Origin: Lacticaseibacillus parakribbianus
Lineage (GTDB): Bacteria > Bacillota > Bacilli > Lactobacillales > Lactobacillaceae
DNA length: 64,000 nt
Direction: 5' to 3'
NCBI RefSeq assembly: GCF_025490915.1
Contig: NZ_JANQBA010000004.1
Span: forward strand, 83,536 to 147,535
This document shows, piece by piece, positions 37,453 to 46,468 of the stretch (positions within the stretch are counted from its first letter, which is position 1; each line of letters starts with the position of its first letter). Both the position numbers and the translations under genes were made by a program. A model generated the notes under the pieces. It was given only the letters and a program-made list of their open reading frames with translations. It made no database searches and was not told the DNA's origin.

Positions 37453-38591
37453 GCTTTTTCCTTCCTTCCTACCACTTCACCGTACCCTACCACGGCGATG
37501 TCGTCCTTGGTGCCGATAATCTCACCGTTGTCGCCGACCAGCGCGTTCTCACCGATGATCGCGTGGTCGATCACCACATTCTTGCCGATCACGACGTTGG
37601 GCATCACCATCGAGTCCTTGACCACCGAACCCTCGCCGACCTTGACGTTTTGGCTCAAAATGCTGTGGTCGATGGTGCCGGCGACGTAGGAGCCGTCGGT
37701 GATCATCGCCCGGGTGACCTTCGCCGTTTTGGTCAAAAACATCGGCGGCAGCGCCTCGGTCTGCGAGTAGATGCGCCAGTTGCGATTGGCGATGTTCAGC
37801 GCGTTGTTCGGGGCCAGGAATTCCATGTTGGCCTCCCACAACGACTGAATGGTGCCGACGTCCTTCCAGTAGCCGTGGAAGGCGTAGGCGTAGGTCGGCT
37901 CGTTGTGGGCCAGGTAGGCGGGAATCACGTCCTTGCCGAAGTCCTCCATCTTGCCGTCGGTCGCGTAGCTTTCCGTCAGGTACTTCTTGAGCGGTGCCCA
38001 GTCGAAAATGTAAATCCCCATCGAGGCGAGGTTGGACTTGGGTTCTTCAGGCTTCTCCTCAAAGGCGATGATGCGGTTGGTGTCATCGGTGTTCATGATG
38101 CCAAAGCGGCTGGCCTCCTTCATCGCCACCGGCATCACCGCCACGGTCAAGGTCGCCTTCTTGGCCTTGTGGGCGCGAAGCATCCGCTCGTAGTCCATCT
38201 TGTAGATGTGATCGCCCGACAGCACCAGCACGTACTGCGGGTTGTAGGAGTCGATGTAGGCCATGTTTTGGTAAATCGCGTGGGCCGTCCCCTCAAAGAA
38301 CTTCTCGCCTTCGCTAGAGGCGTAGGGTTGAAGGATCGTGACGCCGGCGCCGCGCTCGTTGAGCCCCCAGGCCGCGCCGTTTTGGACGTGGCGGTTGAGC
38401 TCAAGCGGCTGGTACTGCGTGATTACGCCGACCGTGTTGACGCCGGAATTGCTGAGGTTGCTCAAGGTGAAATCGATAATGCGGTAACGGCCACCGAACG
38501 GCACCGAAGGCTTGGCGGTGGTCTTCGTCAGTTTGCCCAGCCGGGTTCCTTGCCCCCCGGCCAAGATCATCCCTAACATCTCTGTAACCAT
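37449..38591 (-). CDS. glgC: Glucose-1-phosphate adenylyltransferase
   Basis: [35 protein letters not shown]. Confidence 0.97.
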   Translation of the reverse strand: MVTEMLGMILAGGQGTRLGKLTKTTAKPSVPFGGRYRIIDFTLSNLSNSGVNTVGVITQYQPLELNRHVQNGAAWGLNERGAGVTILQPYASSEGEKFFEGTAHAIYQNMAYIDSYNPQYVLVLSGDHIYKMDYERMLRAHKAKKATLTVAVMPVAMKEASRFGIMNTDDTNRIIAFEEKPEEPKSNLASMGIYIFDWAPLKKYLTESYATDGKMEDFGKDVIPAYLAHNEPTYAYAFHGYWKDVGTIQSLWEANMEFLAPNNALNIANRNWRIYSQTEALPPMFLTKTAKVTRAMITDGSYVAGTIDHSILSQNVKVGEGSVVKDSMVMPNVVIGKNVVIDHAIIGENALVGDNGEIIGTKDDIAVVGYGEVVGRKEKA

Positions 38592-38614
38592 GTTGGTCCC
38601 TCCATTTCGAGTAA

Positions 38615-39234
38615 GAGCGTGAGCCGAGGCGTCCTTAGCGGGACGGGTAGCCTAGCGCGGCGGGGTGAAGCGGTCCTTGCTTCATACCGCCGTGCGTCGC
38701 TAGCCGCTCCCGCGTTGCCTCGGGGAACGCGTTTAGAGCGTGGAAAAGCGCGGGTTTAGCGGAACGGCTAGCGTGGGGGTGGGACGGGAAGCGGGCTGTG
38801 CTTCCGGTTCCGCCCCTAGCTAGACGCTTCCGCGTTGCGCTTGGGAACGCGTCTAGAGCGTGAGCCGAGGCGTCCTTAGCGGGACGGGTAGCCTAGCGCG
38901 GCGGGGTGAAGCGGTCCTTGCTTCATACCGCCGTGCGTCGCTAGCCGCTCCCGCGTTGCCTCGGGGAACGCGTTTAGAGCGTGGAAAAGCGCGGGTTTAG
39001 CGGAACGGCTAGCGTAGGGGTGGGACGGGAAGCGGGCTGTGCTTCCGGTTCCGCCCCTAGCTAGACGCTTCCGCGTTGCGCTTGGGAACGCGTTTAGAGC
39101 GTGAGCCGAGGCGTCCTTAGCGGGAAGCTCAGCGTAGGCTCGGGCATTGGGCCCGTACTTGGCCCAGTGTCCAAGCCGAGCTGGGCGCTCCCGCGTTGCC
39201 TCGGGGAACGCGTTTGGCGCGTCAGCCGGCGCGT
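38615..39234 (+). repeat. Hairpin-repeat array B between glgB and glgC: units 38615-38735, 38736-38855, 38856-38976, 38977-39096, 39097-39216 and degenerate 39217-39234
   Basis: Alternating 121/120-bp units; B3 is identical to B1 and B4 nearly identical to B2 (241-bp tandem duplication). Confidence 0.93.
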
Positions 39235-41103
39235 TCACGGCTTTGGGGCAATCAGCAACGCGCCCATCGCCGGCAGCACGACGTCGACGGTCGCCGGCTG
39301 GCCGTACGCCGGCTTGTCGCGGCTGTGCAGGGTGCGTTGCAGCCGCACCCAGGTCCCGCCGAAGTGCTGGCTTTCGGTGTTCAGCAGCACGGTGTAGGTG
39401 CCGGCCTGCGGCACCGGGACCGCGAAGTGCTGCCGTTCCTCCGGCAGCAAGTTCATCACCACCACCAGGTCGTCTTCGGGGCTCAGGCCGTGGCGGATGA
39501 AGCTCAACACGTCGTTTTCGGAGCCGATGGTCACCGTGATGCCGGCCGGTGTCTGGTCGTCGATCCACAGGCTCGGGGTTTTGACGTACAGCTTGTTCAG
39601 GGTGCGGGTGAACACCTGCATCGCCGCGTTCAGCGGGTCGTTGAGATCGACCCACTCCAACGCGCTCCAGTCGCGCCACTCGAGGAACTGACCCCACTCG
39701 CCGCCCATGAACAGGAGTTTTTTGCCCGGATGGGTCATCAACCAGACGAACATCACGCGCAGGTTGGCGAACTGGTTGTAACGGTCGCCCGGCATCTTGT
39801 GCATCAGGGACTTCTTGCCATGCACCACCTCGTCGTGGGAGAACGGCAGGATGAAGCGCTCGTCGTGCATGTAGACAAAGGAGAAGGTCAGCAGGTCGAT
39901 GTGGTCGCGCCGGGCGTAGGGATCCATCGCAAAATAGCGCAGCGTGTCGTTCATCCACCCCATGTTCCACTTGGCCGAAAAGCCCAGGCCGCCGTCTTGC
40001 AGCGGCGCGGTGACCTGCGGGTAAGCCGAGCTTTCCTCGGCGATCATCTGCGCCTCGGGCTTGGTCGCCTGCACCACGCCGTTGAGCCGCTCGAGAAAGG
40101 CGCGGCCCTCCAGGTTCTCGCGGCCGCCGTCGCGGTTGCGGTCTTGCTCCTTGCCGGCGTCGTAATCCATGTACAGCATGTTGGACACCGCATCGACCCG
40201 CAGCCCGTCCAGGTGGCAATGCACCAGCCAAAAAATCGCGCTGGAGATCAGAAAGCTTTGCACCTGGGTTTTGCCCAGATCGAAGTTCCACGTTCCCCAC
40301 CGCACGTTGTCGGCGCGGTGCGGATCCTGGTACTCGAACGTCGCCGTGCCGTCGAAGGTCGCCAGGGCATCGGCGTTGCGAATGAAGTGCCCCGGCACCC
40401 AGTCCATGATCACGCCAAGCCCCGCCTGGTGAGCCGCATCGACGAAGGCCAAAAAATCGGCCGGGCTGCCAAAGCGGCTGGTCGGGGCGAAGTAACCCAT
40501 CAGCTGGTACCCCCAAGACGCGTCCAGCGGGTGCTCCATTAAGGGCATCAGCTCGATGTGGGTGTAGCCCATTTTCCGCACGTAGGGAATCACCGCGCGA
40601 ATCGCCTCGCGGTAGGTCAGGTACCCGCCATCCGCGTGGCGCTTGAAGGAGCCCAGGTGCAGCTCGTAGATGTTTTGCGGCTGCGGCTGCCCCATGCGCC
40701 GTCGCGCCTGCGCCTGCCAGGCGGCGTCTTGCCAGTCGTGCTGCGGCGGCCCGGACAACTTAGCCGCGGTGCCCGGTTTCTTCTCAAACGCGAAGCCGAA
40801 CGGGTCGATCTTGGTCGCGACGCTGCCATCCGCCGCGGTCACCTGCACCTTGTACAGCTGACCGGCCGCCGCGTTCAGCACCCCCTGCCAGCAGCCGGTT
40901 GCCCCAAGCGGTGCCAGCGGTTGCGGCTGCCACGCCGAAAAGTCGCCGACAATCGCCACCCCGGCCGCGTTGGGCGCCCACACCAGGAAGCGCCAGCGGC
41001 CTGGCCCCTCTTCATGCGCCCCGAAGCGCCGGTAGCTTTGAAAATCCTCGCCCCGGTCAAACAGGTACGCCCACTCCGTCAAGGATTCCGTCAATGTCCT
41101 CAC
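39235..41103 (-). CDS. glgB: 1,4-alpha-glucan branching enzyme
   Basis: GYTHIELMPLMEHPLDASWGYQ, DGLRVDAVSNMLY, LPFSHDEVVHGKKSL. Confidence 0.96.
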   Translation of the reverse strand: MRTLTESLTEWAYLFDRGEDFQSYRRFGAHEEGPGRWRFLVWAPNAAGVAIVGDFSAWQPQPLAPLGATGCWQGVLNAAAGQLYKVQVTAADGSVATKIDPFGFAFEKKPGTAAKLSGPPQHDWQDAAWQAQARRRMGQPQPQNIYELHLGSFKRHADGGYLTYREAIRAVIPYVRKMGYTHIELMPLMEHPLDASWGYQLMGYFAPTSRFGSPADFLAFVDAAHQAGLGVIMDWVPGHFIRNADALATFDGTATFEYQDPHRADNVRWGTWNFDLGKTQVQSFLISSAIFWLVHCHLDGLRVDAVSNMLYMDYDAGKEQDRNRDGGRENLEGRAFLERLNGVVQATKPEAQMIAEESSAYPQVTAPLQDGGLGFSAKWNMGWMNDTLRYFAMDPYARRDHIDLLTFSFVYMHDERFILPFSHDEVVHGKKSLMHKMPGDRYNQFANLRVMFVWLMTHPGKKLLFMGGEWGQFLEWRDWSALEWVDLNDPLNAAMQVFTRTLNKLYVKTPSLWIDDQTPAGITVTIGSENDVLSFIRHGLSPEDDLVVVMNLLPEERQHFAVPVPQAGTYTVLLNTESQHFGGTWVRLQRTLHSRDKPAYGQPATVDVVLPAMGALLIAPKP

Positions 41104-41113
41104 CCCTCATTCA

Positions 41114-41127
41114 TGGTAACGCTTACA
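41114..41127 (-). promoter_or_regulatory. Candidate cre site at the glgB operon promoter
   Basis: Minus-strand TGTAAGCGTTACCA matches TGWAANCGNTNWCA at 13 of 14 positions; lies just downstream of a TATAAT. Confidence 0.6.
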
Positions 41128-41477
41128 TTAGGATTATAACACCGTTACGCAAAAATTGAATCTTTAAACTAGCGCGAACCAAAACTTAATGAATCCACGC
41201 CTGAAAGTGGCACCGGTCTAGTCATCATCTGTCTAGGCACCGACACACGCTACCTTTTCCAGTGTGCGAGCCTCACCGCCAAAACACCAGAAATCAGCTC
41301 GTGACTTGTCACAAATTCGTCGGCGACCCGCGGCCACGAAAAAACGCCACCGTGCGAGACGGTGACGCGAGCTGATTCAAATTGAGTTGGTGAAGCCAAG
41401 TATTAGCCTCGCGGTTCGCCGCCACTCCGCCAAGGCGCGAGGCCGCCGCGCCAAGCAGCCCGAGTGCCGCCAGGGCC

Positions 41478-42311
41478 TCAGGTCAGGCTACCGCCGTGAA
41501 CCTCCGTGGCCTCGGTGACCAGCACGAAGGCGTGGGGGTCGAGTTGGTGGATGCGATCGAGCAGCTGCTGGTAATCGCTTTGCTCCACCACCACCATCAG
41601 CATCTCGCGCGGTTCGCCGGAGTGGCCGCCGATCACCTGGTGGATAGTCAAGCCGTGGTCGCTCACGGCCAAGGCGGCCTCAAGCTGCGGCAGCGCGGTG
41701 TTGCTCATCACGTACACCGCCTTTTTGCGGTCCAGGCCGGTTTCGACGTAATTCATCACAAGCGAGGTCAGGCCGACGGCAAACATCGCCAGCACGAAGG
41801 CCTCAAAGCCCGACACCGGAATATTGAACAGGCAGACCACCATGTCGACCAAAAACAGCCCGACGGCCGGCTTCATCTTGAAGTACTTCTGCAGGATCAT
41901 CGGCGGCACCGTGGTTCCCCCGCTCGAGGCGTTGAGCCGGTAATTGACGGCGACCCCGATGGCAAATATCACCGACCCGACGATCACGGCCAGCAGCCGG
42001 TCCTTGACCACCAGCGCTTGCGGCGTCAACGCCAAAAGCACCGGCAAGGCCAGGCTGCCAAACAGGATGCGCCGCGTGGTCGCGCGGTCCAGGAAGAACC
42101 AGGCCAACACCAGCATCGCGAGGTTGACGACCAAGGTGGTCAGCCCGACGCTGACGCCAAAGCCCTCCTGCACCAGAATCGCGATCCCGGTCGCGCCGCC
42201 CGGGGCCACGCCGTGCGGGGCGTAAAACAAGTTGATGGCAATGGCAATCAGCTCCAACGCGAGAATCATCAACGCGCCACGGACCCACCACCGGTTGAGA
42301 TATTTTGACAT
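41478..42311 (-). CDS. YitT family membrane protein (DUF161 + DUF2179)
   Basis: YAPHGVAPGGATGIAILVQEGFGVSVG; C-terminal DUF2179-like domain. Confidence 0.93.
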   Translation of the reverse strand: MSKYLNRWWVRGALMILALELIAIAINLFYAPHGVAPGGATGIAILVQEGFGVSVGLTTLVVNLAMLVLAWFFLDRATTRRILFGSLALPVLLALTPQALVVKDRLLAVIVGSVIFAIGVAVNYRLNASSGGTTVPPMILQKYFKMKPAVGLFLVDMVVCLFNIPVSGFEAFVLAMFAVGLTSLVMNYVETGLDRKKAVYVMSNTALPQLEAALAVSDHGLTIHQVIGGHSGEPREMLMVVVEQSDYQQLLDRIHQLDPHAFVLVTEATEVHGGSLT

Positions 42312-42415
42312 TGCAGGCTCCTTTTCTTTAACATTATAAGTAGATTATAGCATACCGCGTTTACTGAACTGTACCAGCGCCTGCCTGCCGTCGCCACCGT
42401 TTCGCGCAAAAAGTG

Positions 42416-42444
42416 TTGCAATCGATTTCATTGTGTGATACATT
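42416..42444 (+). promoter_or_regulatory. Promoter of pox with overlapping cre site
   Basis: TTGCAA-17-TACATT; cre-like TGCAATCGATTTCA (42417-42430) matches at 13 of 14 positions. Confidence 0.6.
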
Positions 42445-42486
42445 TTAAGCGTGATAATTGACCACAACATAAAGGAGCGAATCCAT

Positions 42487-44313
42487 ATGACCACCACCAC
42501 CTCTACAGTTCCTGCAAGCGTTGCAATGCTTCGCGTCATCGAGTCCTGGGGCGTCGACCACGTCTACGGCTACCCCGGCGGCTCGTTCAACTCGACCATG
42601 GCCGCCTTGGACGCCGAGCGCGAGCGCCTTAAGTACATCCAGATTCGACACGAGCAGGTCGGCGCCCTGGCCGCCAGCGCCGACGCCAAGCTGACGGGCA
42701 AAATCGCCGTCGCCTTCGGCTCCGCCGGCCCCGGCGCGACCAACCTGCTGACCGGGCTGTACGACGCGCGGGAGGACCACGCGCCGGTGCTCGCCTTGAT
42801 CGGCCAGGTGCCGAGCACCAACATGAACTACAACTACTTCCAGGAGTTCGCCGAGAACCCGATTTTCGAAGACGTCGCCGTCTACAACCGGCTGGTGATG
42901 ACGCCGGAGAGCCTGCCGTACGTGGTCGACAAGGCGATTCGCGAGGCCTACAAGCACCAAGGCGTGGCGGTGGTGGTGATTCCCAACGATTTTGGCTACA
43001 AGCCGATTCCAGACACCCCGTACAGCAGCGTGTCGCCGACCGACCGCAAGCCGCGGCCGCTGCCGGTGGCCACCGAAGAAGAGGTCGCGCATGTCTTGGA
43101 CATGATCAAGGCCGCCAAGCGGCCGGTGATCCACGTCGGCCGCGGCATCGGTGCCGGCGGTCAGAAGCTGGTCGAGTTGTCCAAGAAGCTCCAGATTCCG
43201 CTGGTGCTGACCGGCCTGGCCAAGGGTCTGGTGCCGGATGACTACGAAGGCAACCTGGGCTACGCCAACCGCGCGGCGATGAAGGCTGCCGACGAGATTT
43301 TCGCCGTGTCCGACTTAGTTATCGCGCTTGGGGCCGACTTCCCGTTCGCCAACCTGGTGTACCGCACCCATGAATTCAAGTTCGTTCAGATCGACATCGA
43401 CGAGGCGCAGTTTGGCCGCCACCACTTCCTGGACTACGGGGTGTGGTCGGATGCGACGGCGTTCGTCGACGCGGCGCTGGCCCAAAGCACCGCGGTTGCG
43501 CCGTCGCCGTACTTCCAGGCGGCCGTGGCGGCCAACCGCAACTGGCGCGACTACCTGCGCCAGCTCAGCGAGCGGCCGAGCGATCCGCTGGAGTTCGAAG
43601 CGGTCTACCGCGAGCTCAACAAGATCAAGGACCCAGACGCCGTGTTCGCCATCGACGTCGGCGACAACATCATCAACGCCTTCCGCTTCCTTGAGCTGAC
43701 CCCGCAAAACAAGTGGACGATCTCCGCGCTTTTCGCCACCATGGGCTACGGCCTGCCCGGCGCGATTGCCGGCAAGCTCAGCTTCCCGGACCGCCAAGTC
43801 TTCAGCATTTCCGGCGACGGCGCCTTTTCCATGGTGATGCAGGACCTGATCACCCAGAAAAAGTACGGCCTGCCGGTGATCAACATCGTGACCTCCAACG
43901 CCAGCCTGAACTTCATCAAGTCCGAGCAAGACGACATCGCGATGCGGACCCACTCCGGGATTTTCATCGAGGACCAAGACTTCGCCGCCATTGCCAAGGC
44001 GATGGGCGTCCCGAGCGTCACCGTCACCAAGAGCAGCGAGCTGCCAGCCGCGTTCCAGGCGGCGCTTGAGGCCACCGCGGCCGGCTCACCGTTTTTGATC
44101 GATGCCAAAATCACCGACAAGCGCGGCCTGCCGGTGGAGGAGCTCGAGCTCACGATTGAAGACGGCAAGCTGATTGAAACCGTCAGCGCCAACTACAATG
44201 CCAACCAGGCGCTGAGCCGCCCGAAGGACCTCGCCGCCTTCTTCGCCGAGTACGACGGCCAATCCCTGCGGCCGCTCGCCGACTTCTTCGAGGCTTACCA
44301 TGTCGCACTATAA
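42487..44313 (+). CDS. pox: Pyruvate oxidase
   Basis: ThDP-enzyme family: VYGYPGGSFNSTM, HEQVGALAASADAKLTGKIAVAFGSAGPGATNLL, GDGAFSMVMQDL. Confidence 0.92.
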   Translation: MTTTTSTVPASVAMLRVIESWGVDHVYGYPGGSFNSTMAALDAERERLKYIQIRHEQVGALAASADAKLTGKIAVAFGSAGPGATNLLTGLYDAREDHAPVLALIGQVPSTNMNYNYFQEFAENPIFEDVAVYNRLVMTPESLPYVVDKAIREAYKHQGVAVVVIPNDFGYKPIPDTPYSSVSPTDRKPRPLPVATEEEVAHVLDMIKAAKRPVIHVGRGIGAGGQKLVELSKKLQIPLVLTGLAKGLVPDDYEGNLGYANRAAMKAADEIFAVSDLVIALGADFPFANLVYRTHEFKFVQIDIDEAQFGRHHFLDYGVWSDATAFVDAALAQSTAVAPSPYFQAAVAANRNWRDYLRQLSERPSDPLEFEAVYRELNKIKDPDAVFAIDVGDNIINAFRFLELTPQNKWTISALFATMGYGLPGAIAGKLSFPDRQVFSISGDGAFSMVMQDLITQKKYGLPVINIVTSNASLNFIKSEQDDIAMRTHSGIFIEDQDFAAIAKAMGVPSVTVTKSSELPAAFQAALEATAAGSPFLIDAKITDKRGLPVEELELTIEDGKLIETVSANYNANQALSRPKDLAAFFAEYDGQSLRPLADFFEAYHVAL

Positions 44314-44324
44314 CTAACCAGACC

Positions 44325-44372
44325 ACAACGCCCGGCCCATGCAGCCTCCTGCATGAACCGGGCGTTGTTTTG
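44325..44372 (+). terminator. Intrinsic terminator after pox
   Basis: ACAACGCCCGG...CCGGGCGTTGTTTT. Confidence 0.85.
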
Positions 44373-44377
44373 GACCA

Positions 44378-44428
44378 GAGCGTAGCGGGGCGTTTAGGCG
44401 ACCGCCCAGCGTAAGGCCGGCGGGTTTA
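44378..44428 (+). repeat. Truncated unit (site C) of the hairpin-repeat family
   Basis: GAGCGTAGCGGGGCGTTTAGGCGACCGCCCAGCGTAAGGCCGGCGGGTTTA, with a short GGCCGGC-GGGTTTA-GCCGGCC hairpin running through the DUF2975 stop codon. Confidence 0.65.
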
Positions 44429-44911
44429 GCCGGCCGCTCCTGCCTCGGCGGCCGCCTGCTTGTAGCCCAGCGCCATGAGCCACAGCCGCGTCAAAACCGC
44501 CAGGAACACGGCCACCATCAGGGGCAGCGCAACGATGGCCAGGCCGATCACCATCAGCCCCGGCGCATCGGTCGCATCCGCCACCTGGTAGATCTGCGGC
44601 AACAGCAGCGCCAGCCCGGCGGCGATGCCGATCACCGCCCACTTCAGCCGGCGCAGGCCGCCGACGGCCGCCGCGCTGAACGCCTGGGCCCGGTCGATGA
44701 CATCGAGCAGCCGCCACGCCACCACCGCAGCGGTCGCAAAGGCCGCGACCGCCAGCCACAGCCCGGTGGTGAACACCCAGGCCACCACCGGACTGTGAAA
44801 CTGGGCCAAAAGCACCCCCGGATAGTGCGGAAACAGACCGCAGGCGAACAGTGCCACCACCGCCAGCGCCGCCGCCAACATCAACCGCAGTCCCAATACG
44901 CGAAGCTTCAT
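44426..44911 (-). CDS. DUF2975-like four-TM membrane protein
   Basis: Topology and sequence; GGAGG RBS. Confidence 0.7.
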   Translation of the reverse strand: MKLRVLGLRLMLAAALAVVALFACGLFPHYPGVLLAQFHSPVVAWVFTTGLWLAVAAFATAAVVAWRLLDVIDRAQAFSAAAVGGLRRLKWAVIGIAAGLALLLPQIYQVADATDAPGLMVIGLAIVALPLMVAVFLAVLTRLWLMALGYKQAAAEAGAAG

Positions 44912-45082
44912 CACCAATTCCTCCTGACCGAGTCTTTTGTGCTGGCTTCATTATAGCCGCCGCCCTGTTTTCCGGGGGTTAAACTTCCTTTAAGCCCCAG
45001 GTGACAACTCTGTTAGGTCGCTGTCACCGAGTTTTCACCCGGCCGGTGCTATGATTAATGGTGAAGGGACGGTGGTAGACCA

Positions 45083-45907
45083 ATGAAGTGGAAATTCATC
45101 TTAATCGGCGTCCTGCTCAGCCTCGGGCTGTTCGGTGGGGTCCGACCCGCCGAGGCCGTGCCGGCCACCCGGGCGCCGGCCACCCTGTACCTGCACGGTC
45201 ACTTCGGCGGTCCCCGCTCGATGGACTACTTGATGCACGAGGCCGAAGTCGAGGACCAGGCCCACACCGTCATCACCGCCACCGTCTCCCGCCACGGCCA
45301 CGTCACCCTGCGCGGTCGCTGGCCCAAGGCCACGCGGCGGCCGCTGGTCAAAATCGTTTTCAAAAACAACCGCACCCTGCGCTACGACCGCATCGTCAAC
45401 TGGCTTCACAACGTGCTGGTGGCGCTGCAGCGCAAGTACGGCATGCAGAAATTCAACATCGTCTCCCACTCGCTGGGTAACGCCGCCGTCCTGTTCTACG
45501 AGCTGCACTACGGCCAGGACCGCAGCCTGCCGCAGCTGCAAAAATACGCGGCGATTGCGGGCAACTTCGACGGGATCCCGGGTCGCCACCGCGGCCAGCA
45601 CCCCAACCACCTGCTGCCGGACGGACGGCCGCACTGGATTGCCCCGCCCTACCAAGACGCGATCAACCTGCGCCACGTGTTCCCCAAGGATCAGGTCGAC
45701 ATCCTGAACCTCTACGGCAACCTCGAGGACGGCAGCCACTCCGACGGCAAGATTCTCAACGCCAGCTCCCGCTCGCTGCGCTTCTTGCTGGGCAAGCAGG
45801 CACGGTCCTACCGCGAAAAGGAATTTCTCGGCTGGGACGCGCGGCACGGCCTGCTGCGGCTCAATCACCGCGTGGCCAAAACCGTCAACCGCTTCATCTG
45901 GCATTAA
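45083..45907 (+). CDS. Secreted alpha/beta hydrolase, DUF915 family
   Basis: Signal peptide, ATLYLHGHFGG, FNIVSHSLGNAAV, DGSHSDGKILNASS. Confidence 0.9.
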   Translation: MKWKFILIGVLLSLGLFGGVRPAEAVPATRAPATLYLHGHFGGPRSMDYLMHEAEVEDQAHTVITATVSRHGHVTLRGRWPKATRRPLVKIVFKNNRTLRYDRIVNWLHNVLVALQRKYGMQKFNIVSHSLGNAAVLFYELHYGQDRSLPQLQKYAAIAGNFDGIPGRHRGQHPNHLLPDGRPHWIAPPYQDAINLRHVFPKDQVDILNLYGNLEDGSHSDGKILNASSRSLRFLLGKQARSYREKEFLGWDARHGLLRLNHRVAKTVNRFIWH

Positions 45908-45910
45908 CCA

Positions 45911-45950
45911 CCAAAGACGCGCCATTCCAATCGCGGAATGGCGCGTCTTT
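45911..45950. terminator. Intrinsic terminator
   Basis: AAAGACGCGCCATTCC-AATC-GCGGAATGGCGCGTCTTTT. Confidence 0.9.
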
Positions 45951-46418
45951 TGCGCGGTGGGGCCAGCGGCCGGCCGCGGCCTGGCGACACGCAAAGGGTA
46001 CCGCGGGTTACCCCGCAGTACCCCAATTGAGATTGAATTGATGAACCGCCCCACCGGCAGAGCAGACTGCCCCCGCTAGATGGTGAAACCGATTCGGTTG
46101 GTGGTACGCACTGTGGTGGACCCGGCAGTCGCAGCTCCCTGGAATCAAACCAGTTAAGCTGTTTTCTTTTACGCGAATTTCTTCGTCGCTAGACACTCAC
46201 GCCGCGGACGTGGTCGACATAGGTCGACGTTCATCAGATGAGGATGATAGTCACTGCGAGCTGCCTTGAGCTGCGCTTCGGCCGTGCGACCGAGAGGCGC
46301 TGCGGAATTCTACGCCAATAGAATAACACCGGATGGTCGGAAATACCATGACGCCAGTGTAAATGTTAGGTAAATTTTGTGTAAATAAATAACAGTCAGC
46401 GAATACGGTCGGCCAACC

Positions 46419-46462
46419 AAAAGGCGCGGGTCACTCAAAACTCGAGTGGCTCGCGCCTTTTT
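46419..46462. terminator. Terminator of alaS (bidirectional)
   Basis: AAAAGGCGCG...CACTC...GAGTG...CGCGCCTTTTT. Confidence 0.85.
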
Positions 46463-46468
46463 GCCGCG

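Noticed and set aside
38876-39234. Part of a 546-aa minus-strand ORF running through the repeat array (repeated PxAxxNAFPxATRxRxA peptides)
   Set aside because: The peptide repeats are translation of the hairpin array in an open frame; no RBS and the rest is a shadow of glgB
46010-46418. Possible tRNA or T-box (GTGGTGGTACGC-like sequence) between the DUF915 gene and alaS
   Set aside because: No cloverleaf, no T-box core AGGGTGGNACCGCG and no downstream gene in the right direction
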